A stretch of 38,168 bases of DNA, from the NCBI GenBank assembly GCA_936920195.1, contig CAKZHE010000025.1, positions 1 to 38,168 of the forward strand, given 5' to 3'. A program made the position numbers and the translations under genes. Shown here in pieces: positions 34,749 to 38,168 of the stretch (its first letter is position 1; each line of letters starts with the position of its first letter). This stretch comes from an uncultured cyanobacterium (GTDB lineage Bacteria > Cyanobacteriota > Cyanobacteriia > Cyanobacteriales > FACHB-T130). The notes beneath the pieces are model-generated. The model ran no database searches, was not told the DNA's origin, and worked only from the letters and a program-made list of their open reading frames with translations.

Positions 34749-34985
34749 TTAGCCGTGCATGACAAGGTTTTGGGGTAGCTCTTCAAACCTTCTCCCAACT
34801 GCCTGACAAAACTTATCCCACTGCTGCTTTGTCATGGCGGGTTCAGTTCCCTTTTCCCATCGTCGGAGCGTTGAGCTTGATATGCCTAGTTCATAAGCTA
34901 GCTGTTCTTGAGTAAGTTTTGCTTCTTCGCGCAGTTGTTTCAAGGTTGAGTCGATCTCCTGTTGACCTTTGCTTCTTTTAGCCAT
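34749..34985 (-). CDS. XRE-family HTH transcriptional regulator
   Basis: A 78-residue protein with a Cro/CI-type helix-turn-helix: LKQLREEAKLTQEQLAYELGISSSTLRRWEKGTEPAM. Lys-rich N-terminus MAKRSKGQQ. It is about the size of small phage or plasmid repressors. The DNA just before its start has three AATCG repeats at 13-bp spacing, a plausible self-binding site. Confidence 0.9.
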   Translation of the reverse strand: MAKRSKGQQEIDSTLKQLREEAKLTQEQLAYELGISSSTLRRWEKGTEPAMTKQQWDKFCQAVGRRFEELPQNLVMHG

Positions 34986-35009
34986 AATATCACAATAGGC
35001 GACTAAATC

Positions 35010-35040
35010 AATCGACTGTTTTAATCGATTAACTTAATCG
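35010..35040. promoter_or_regulatory. Three AATCG direct repeats at 13-bp spacing, with TTAATCGATTAA palindrome
   Basis: AATCG occurs at 35,010, 35,023 and 35,036, exactly 13 bp apart, and the central copy is part of the perfect 12-bp palindrome TTAATCGATTAA (35,021-35,032). This cluster lies 25-55 bp upstream of the XRE start, so it is probably its operator; it could also be a short iteron set. Confidence 0.55.
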
Positions 35041-35374
35041 CTGGTAGGTAGATGGATTTTGGGCAGTCCGAACTTTGCACGCAGGGCTGCCTACTACTAA
35101 GTCTCCCAGAAAGGAAAGCTCGCTTGGAGTCCAGCGCATAAGTCGTTGCATCGCAGCGCAACATCCAAAGGAGCAACCCAAAAAAAATAGCGGTAGGCGT
35201 AATACCTCCCGCTGGAATAAATTCAATTACCCATCACCATGCACCACAGCACTAGATCAGTCAATCTGGAAGCATATCGGGGGGGGGTAACTCTACTACT
35301 GGTGGCGACACTGCTCGCGCCTACCCCACCACCAGATCGCAATCATCACCGAGGCAGCGGTCGTTGCAAAGCAT
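35041..35374. other. Gap with no confident gene
   Basis: Several short frames exist on both strands (for example 35,029-35,226 minus and 35,239-35,442 plus), but none has family features and they overlap each other. GGTAGGCG..TACC-type short repeats and a G9 run at 35,279-35,287 are present. The promoter of the XRE gene and possibly of other genes must lie here. Confidence 0.4.
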
Positions 35375-35671
35375 CTACCGACCACCTTGTTCCCACTCAT
35401 TCAAGGGATCTTCTTTCTGTGGCTCTGGTTCGTCCGGGATGAACTCCATACTGAGTCGAACTCGCCCTTTTTGCCAGCCTCCACCAGCAGGACTTAAATA
35501 TCGACAACGAATAAGTGGTTTCTCGCTGTCCAGATGAATCCACGCGATTAATGCCTTCCCTACCTCTCGGAGATGGGTTTGAAGCATTTGCCCAGTAAGG
35601 AGCGTGAGAGCGTTAACATTCTCGCGTTCCAACTCAATGACATCATCCGCGCCAATTTCAATATTGCTCAT
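35375..35671 (-). CDS. KGK-domain-like protein
   Basis: A 98-residue protein. Its C-terminal half reads LIRCRYLSPAGGGWQKGRVRLSMEFIPDEPEPQK, close to the cyanobacterial KGK family pattern (WQKGK-x-R-x-x-x-EF-x-PDEPE), with Arg replacing the second Lys. Function of the family is unknown; it is common on cyanobacterial plasmids. ATG 35,671 (MSNIEIGADDVIELE) is preferred over 35,692. Confidence 0.6.
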   Translation of the reverse strand: MSNIEIGADDVIELERENVNALTLLTGQMLQTHLREVGKALIAWIHLDSEKPLIRCRYLSPAGGGWQKGRVRLSMEFIPDEPEPQKEDPLNEWEQGGR

Positions 35672-35720
35672 TGCAATGCACCAAAACATCAATATCTAGT
35701 ATTCCCCCCAATCCATCCAA

Positions 35721-35858
35721 ATGTACAAACGTAACCTTTGCCAGAAAAATCGCCGTCGCCAGAAGCGCGGCCTCAAGCCTCGCACCCCTGAAAGTCAGAT
35801 CGCCGCATGGCAATCAAAAACTCGCTTCAAAAGAATAGCCAGCCTGACCATCTACTAA
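35721..35858 (+). CDS. Putative very basic 45-aa protein
   Basis: ATG 35,721 opens MYKRNLCQKNRRRQKRGLKP and runs to TAA 35,856-35,858, with about one third Lys or Arg. It occupies an otherwise empty gap between the leftward KGK-like gene and the rightward acidic-tail pair. High basicity over the whole length suggests nucleic-acid binding or a ribosomal-protein-like peptide. No Shine-Dalgarno is obvious, so it may be chance. Confidence 0.35.
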   Translation: MYKRNLCQKNRRRQKRGLKPRTPESQIAAWQSKTRFKRIASLTIY

Positions 35859-36053
35859 GTCCGCACAGCTTCGCGTGAAACCTAGTCCATTCATCCACCA
35901 ATAAACTCGCCAAAAACCTAATTAATTACTTCAAAAAACATTGAAGTCCAACCCCGTCCAAATTTGAAACAGACTTATGGCTGTCACCAAATAGTTAGGG
36001 ATGTCAGCCGACGAAATCAACAACCAACAACTCAACCAATCAGGATCAGGAAA

Positions 36054-36458
36054 ATGACAAGAATAAAAATGTTCCATCTAAGAATAGATTTGCACGGGCA
36101 AGTGTGGGAACTTGAAATTTATCGAAACGCTTCATTCATGTTTCACTTTGACTACATAACCTCTGAGGCTTATCAATTGATTGAGTTTGTCCTACTGGGT
36201 ATTTCAATTGATTTTCACAAATCATTTATTAAATGCCAATCTGTATACCTTGTTCTATCTTGGTGGGAAAAATCAGCAGCCTTCTGTGCTGGCGCAATAA
36301 TTCACGGAAATCATGCCTGCTTCGCAGAACCTGAACATGGAAACCATCTAAATTGGCTATTCAAAGGACAGCTATTTGATCTCGCTGCATTCTGGCGCGA
36401 ACCTAAAGAAGAAGAAGAGGCAGAGGAAGAAGACCCAGTGAATTATGAAGGTGTTTAG
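36054..36458 (+). CDS. Acidic-tailed unknown protein, paralogue A
   Basis: A 134-residue protein from ATG 36,054 (MTRIKMFHLRIDLHGQ). It shares with the next gene the core WEK-x-x-A-x-C-x-GAI-x(8)-F-x(6)-H-x-x-W, and the same order of segments, so they are tandem paralogues. The C-terminus is a strongly acidic tail (EEEEAEEEDP). The start was set by aligning with paralogue B; the frame is open from 35,964. No family is recognised. Confidence 0.65.
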   Translation: MTRIKMFHLRIDLHGQVWELEIYRNASFMFHFDYITSEAYQLIEFVLLGISIDFHKSFIKCQSVYLVLSWWEKSAAFCAGAIIHGNHACFAEPEHGNHLNWLFKGQLFDLAAFWREPKEEEEAEEEDPVNYEGV

Positions 36459-36505
36459 TAGAGAGCGATCGCCCCTTATCCATTTGAACTAGGAACTTGA
36501 AAACA

Positions 36506-36913
36506 ATGCGCCATCAATTATTTGGCATTAAATACAGAATTGGCGAAGGAATTTGTGCTGCCGGAGTCTGTTTCACCACTTCGGTTGCGATTGGGTTTAG
36601 TTTTCAGAAAAGACTATCGCCGACTGTCGATACGTTAATCATTCACTTGCTATTTATAGAGGTTTTTGTTCATCGCACCGCCTTCAGATTTGAAGTTGCT
36701 ATGAACATCGAAACCTTATGGGAAAAAATAGTCGCTATCTGCAATGGAGCAATAGTCTCCGATGACTCGGCTGTATTCCGAAGCGAGAAGGATTCAGATC
36801 ATTACCACTGGATATTGAGACACCAACGTGTTTGTAATGACGACGATGACGATTACTGGGGACCTAGTGATGACGAATGTGAAGACCAATACCCGCATGA
36901 GGACTACGAATAA
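36506..36913 (+). CDS. Acidic-tailed unknown protein, paralogue B
   Basis: A 135-residue protein from ATG 36,506, with AGGAA ten bases upstream; the TTG at 36,497 would be weaker. It shares LWEKIVAICNGAIVSDDSAVF and H-x-x-W with paralogue A and also ends in an acidic tail (NDDDDDYWGPSDDE). Its TAA overlaps the ATG of the helicase-like gene by one base (TAATG), so the two are translationally coupled and probably functionally linked. Confidence 0.7.
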   Translation: MRHQLFGIKYRIGEGICAAGVCFTTSVAIGFSFQKRLSPTVDTLIIHLLFIEVFVHRTAFRFEVAMNIETLWEKIVAICNGAIVSDDSAVFRSEKDSDHYHWILRHQRVCNDDDDDYWGPSDDECEDQYPHEDYE

Positions 36914-38168
36914 TGTTTGCAGCAGCAACAGACAGATTGCCACCCCAATCAGTAGACGCGGAGGAAGCCATCCTAGGCGGCATCCTATTAGACCCAAACG
37001 CCATTGAACGAGTCAAAGACATCCTCCAACCAGAAGCTTTTTACTTCAATTCCCATCGCAACATTTACCGCGCTGCCCTAGCCCTGCATGAAGATGGTAA
37101 GCCTACAGACTTATCCGGAGTCACCAACTACCTGAAAGATAAACACTGGCTAGAAGGCTGTGGTGGAACAGAGAAAATGGTTCAGCTAGTTGATAGAACT
37201 GTTTCCGCCGTTAACATTGATTATCTCGCCGGGTTAGTCAACGAGAAATATCGCCGTCGCCAAATCATTGAATTAAGTTTGGAAATTCACAATCTAGGCT
37301 ATGACACCTTTACCAATGAAGCTGTCATCTTAGAAGAAGCCAAACTAAAGCTAGAGAAAATTGCCTCATTATCCACTGGGGTTGTCACCACCAAAGAGAA
37401 ATTAATTGCCGAAATCAAGAAGATCGACCAATTAGAGTCACCCGTAGACCAATACTTTGCTTGGGACAAACTAGCTAAAGACACTGGCAAAAGTGTCAAA
37501 ACCCTAAAAGAATTGGCAATGGCAATTGAAGCTGATGAACCTTTAACGGTTTACTCAGCCAAAGAATTCGCCCAACGCCAAATCGTTGAAACTGAATGGC
37601 TAGTCCCCGGCTTACTGAGGATGGGAACCACCAGTTTGCTAGTAGCAGAAAGTAAAACTGGTAAATCCCTACTTCATTACGATTGGGCTTATCACATCGC
37701 CACCGGAACCCCTTGGGGAGAATTCCCGGCTGCTGACCCTCAAAACGTGCTAATTGTCCAAACCGATGAACCGGAAATTGATTGTCAAACCAGAATCAAA
37801 TATCGTGGTTTGGATGAACTTGACAATGTTAATATTCTCACCAATTTCTCAACCCATCGCATCGGCAGACTCAGAAAGGAAATTCAGAAGAGAAACATCA
37901 AAGTAGTCATCATTGACTCTCTACTCAGCATCAACAGATTCTCATCCGTCAATGCGAACGAGATTGAATTTGCCTATTTCATGTATCGTTTAAAGGATTT
38001 AGCCAGCGAATTTGGTTGCCATTTTCTACTAATTAGCCATACCAACAAATCAGCCAGTACAGGTCTAGATAAAATCGCTGGCAGCTACGGCATCCCGGCG
38101 AGCGTGAGTGATATTTTCCTACTATCCAGAAAACCTGCTGCCCCACCTGACGACTTGGAAAGAATTCT
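36913..38168 (+). CDS. DnaB-N / RecA-fold (RepA-like) replicative ATPase, right end cut
   Basis: Open to the window edge, at least 418 residues. Residues ~8-120 match the DnaB helicase N-terminal domain (PPQSVDAEEAILGGILLDPNAI, then FYFNSHRNIYRAALALHEDG). After a helical linker comes a RecA-like ATPase that resembles plasmid RepA/AAA_25 rather than DnaB: Walker A is ESKTGKS (246-252) in LLVAESKTGKSLLHYDWAYHIATG, Walker B is VVIIDSLLS with D335, and LLISHTNKSASTGLDKIAGSYGIPAS follows. The protein would act as a replicative helicase or its loader for the element. Translation is coupled to the acidic-tailed gene. Confidence 0.85.
   Translation, partial: MFAAATDRLPPQSVDAEEAILGGILLDPNAIERVKDILQPEAFYFNSHRNIYRAALALHEDGKPTDLSGVTNYLKDKHWLEGCGGTEKMVQLVDRTVSAVNIDYLAGLVNEKYRRRQIIELSLEIHNLGYDTFTNEAVILEEAKLKLEKIASLSTGVVTTKEKLIAEIKKIDQLESPVDQYFAWDKLAKDTGKSVKTLKELAMAIEADEPLTVYSAKEFAQRQIVETEWLVPGLLRMGTTSLLVAESKTGKSLLHYDWAYHIATGTPWGEFPAADPQNVLIVQTDEPEIDCQTRIKYRGLDELDNVNILTNFSTHRIGRLRKEIQKRNIKVVIIDSLLSINRFSSVNANEIEFAYFMYRLKDLASEFGCHFLLISHTNKSASTGLDKIAGSYGIPASVSDIFLLSRKPAAPPDDLERI

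Noticed and set aside
35239-35442. 67-codon frame with a short hydrophobic stretch
   Set aside because: It contains a nine-G run and overlaps the better supported KGK-like gene on the other strand.
24813-38168. Ordinary intact tailed prophage
   Set aside because: No terminase, portal, major capsid of HK97 type, tape measure, lysin or integrase can be recognised; only the collar motif and a holin-like protein.

Overview
The window reads as chromosome of a filamentous (Oscillatoriales-like) cyanobacterium carrying the left part of an integrated accessory element. The cyanobacterial call rests on the very frequent HIP1 octamer GCGATCGC (about 45 copies by eye in the first 25 kb), a Ycf54/DUF2488 chlorophyll-biosynthesis gene, Uma2/DUF820 genes, large TPR, WD40 and CHAT proteins, and dispersed palindromic repeats typical of these genomes. 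I cannot name the genus.

Backbone, 1-24.6 kb: the 3' end of an IS200/IS605-type tnpB (1-381), topA, a PIN-toxin/antitoxin pair, a Uma2 nuclease with two decayed relatives nearby, an exported TPR-CHAT protein, a 1.2-kb gene-poor stretch full of small inverted-repeat elements, murA, a membrane-anchored TPR-WD40 protein, a DUF4870 membrane protein, an ArgRS-like protein with no catalytic core, a membrane Ser/Thr kinase, a GNAT acetyltransferase, an exported TPR/coiled-coil protein built of 28-residue repeats, an amino-acid-type ABC ATPase, a hicAB pair, a hypothetical gene, an exported SPOR-like protein, ycf54, pdxJ and a soluble PilJ-N histidine kinase. Most are single genes, not operons.

Accessory region, 24.8-38.2 kb: two divergent gene sets start from a 199-bp control region at 27,680-27,878. 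The leftward set has six tightly packed genes: a 97-aa protein, two paralogous virion-like proteins, two unknowns and a holin-like CxxC/coiled-coil/TM protein. The rightward set has a 166-aa protein, a tail-collar-like protein, a 27-codon micro-ORF, a 741-aa protein with a polyproline hinge, a 79-aa protein, a membrane protein with a Lys/Ala/Gly-rich N-terminus, and a 230-aa basic protein. Next come an HNH endonuclease, a 400-bp repeat-dense noncoding stretch, an XRE repressor with 13-bp iterated operator-like repeats, a KGK-like protein, a small basic ORF, two paralogous acidic-tailed proteins, and a DnaB-N/RecA-fold ATPase fusion that runs off the right edge.

The 8.6 kb from about 25,030 to 33,637 contains no HIP1 site, which fits foreign origin. 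My reading is an integrated phage-like or phage-plasmid-like element: divergent structural and lysis-like genes, a repeat region that could be an origin, and a replication module. No terminase, portal, HK97 capsid, integrase or packaging ATPase is visible. If it is a virus or satellite it is not a recognisable tailed prophage, and this is the best candidate for an undescribed system here.
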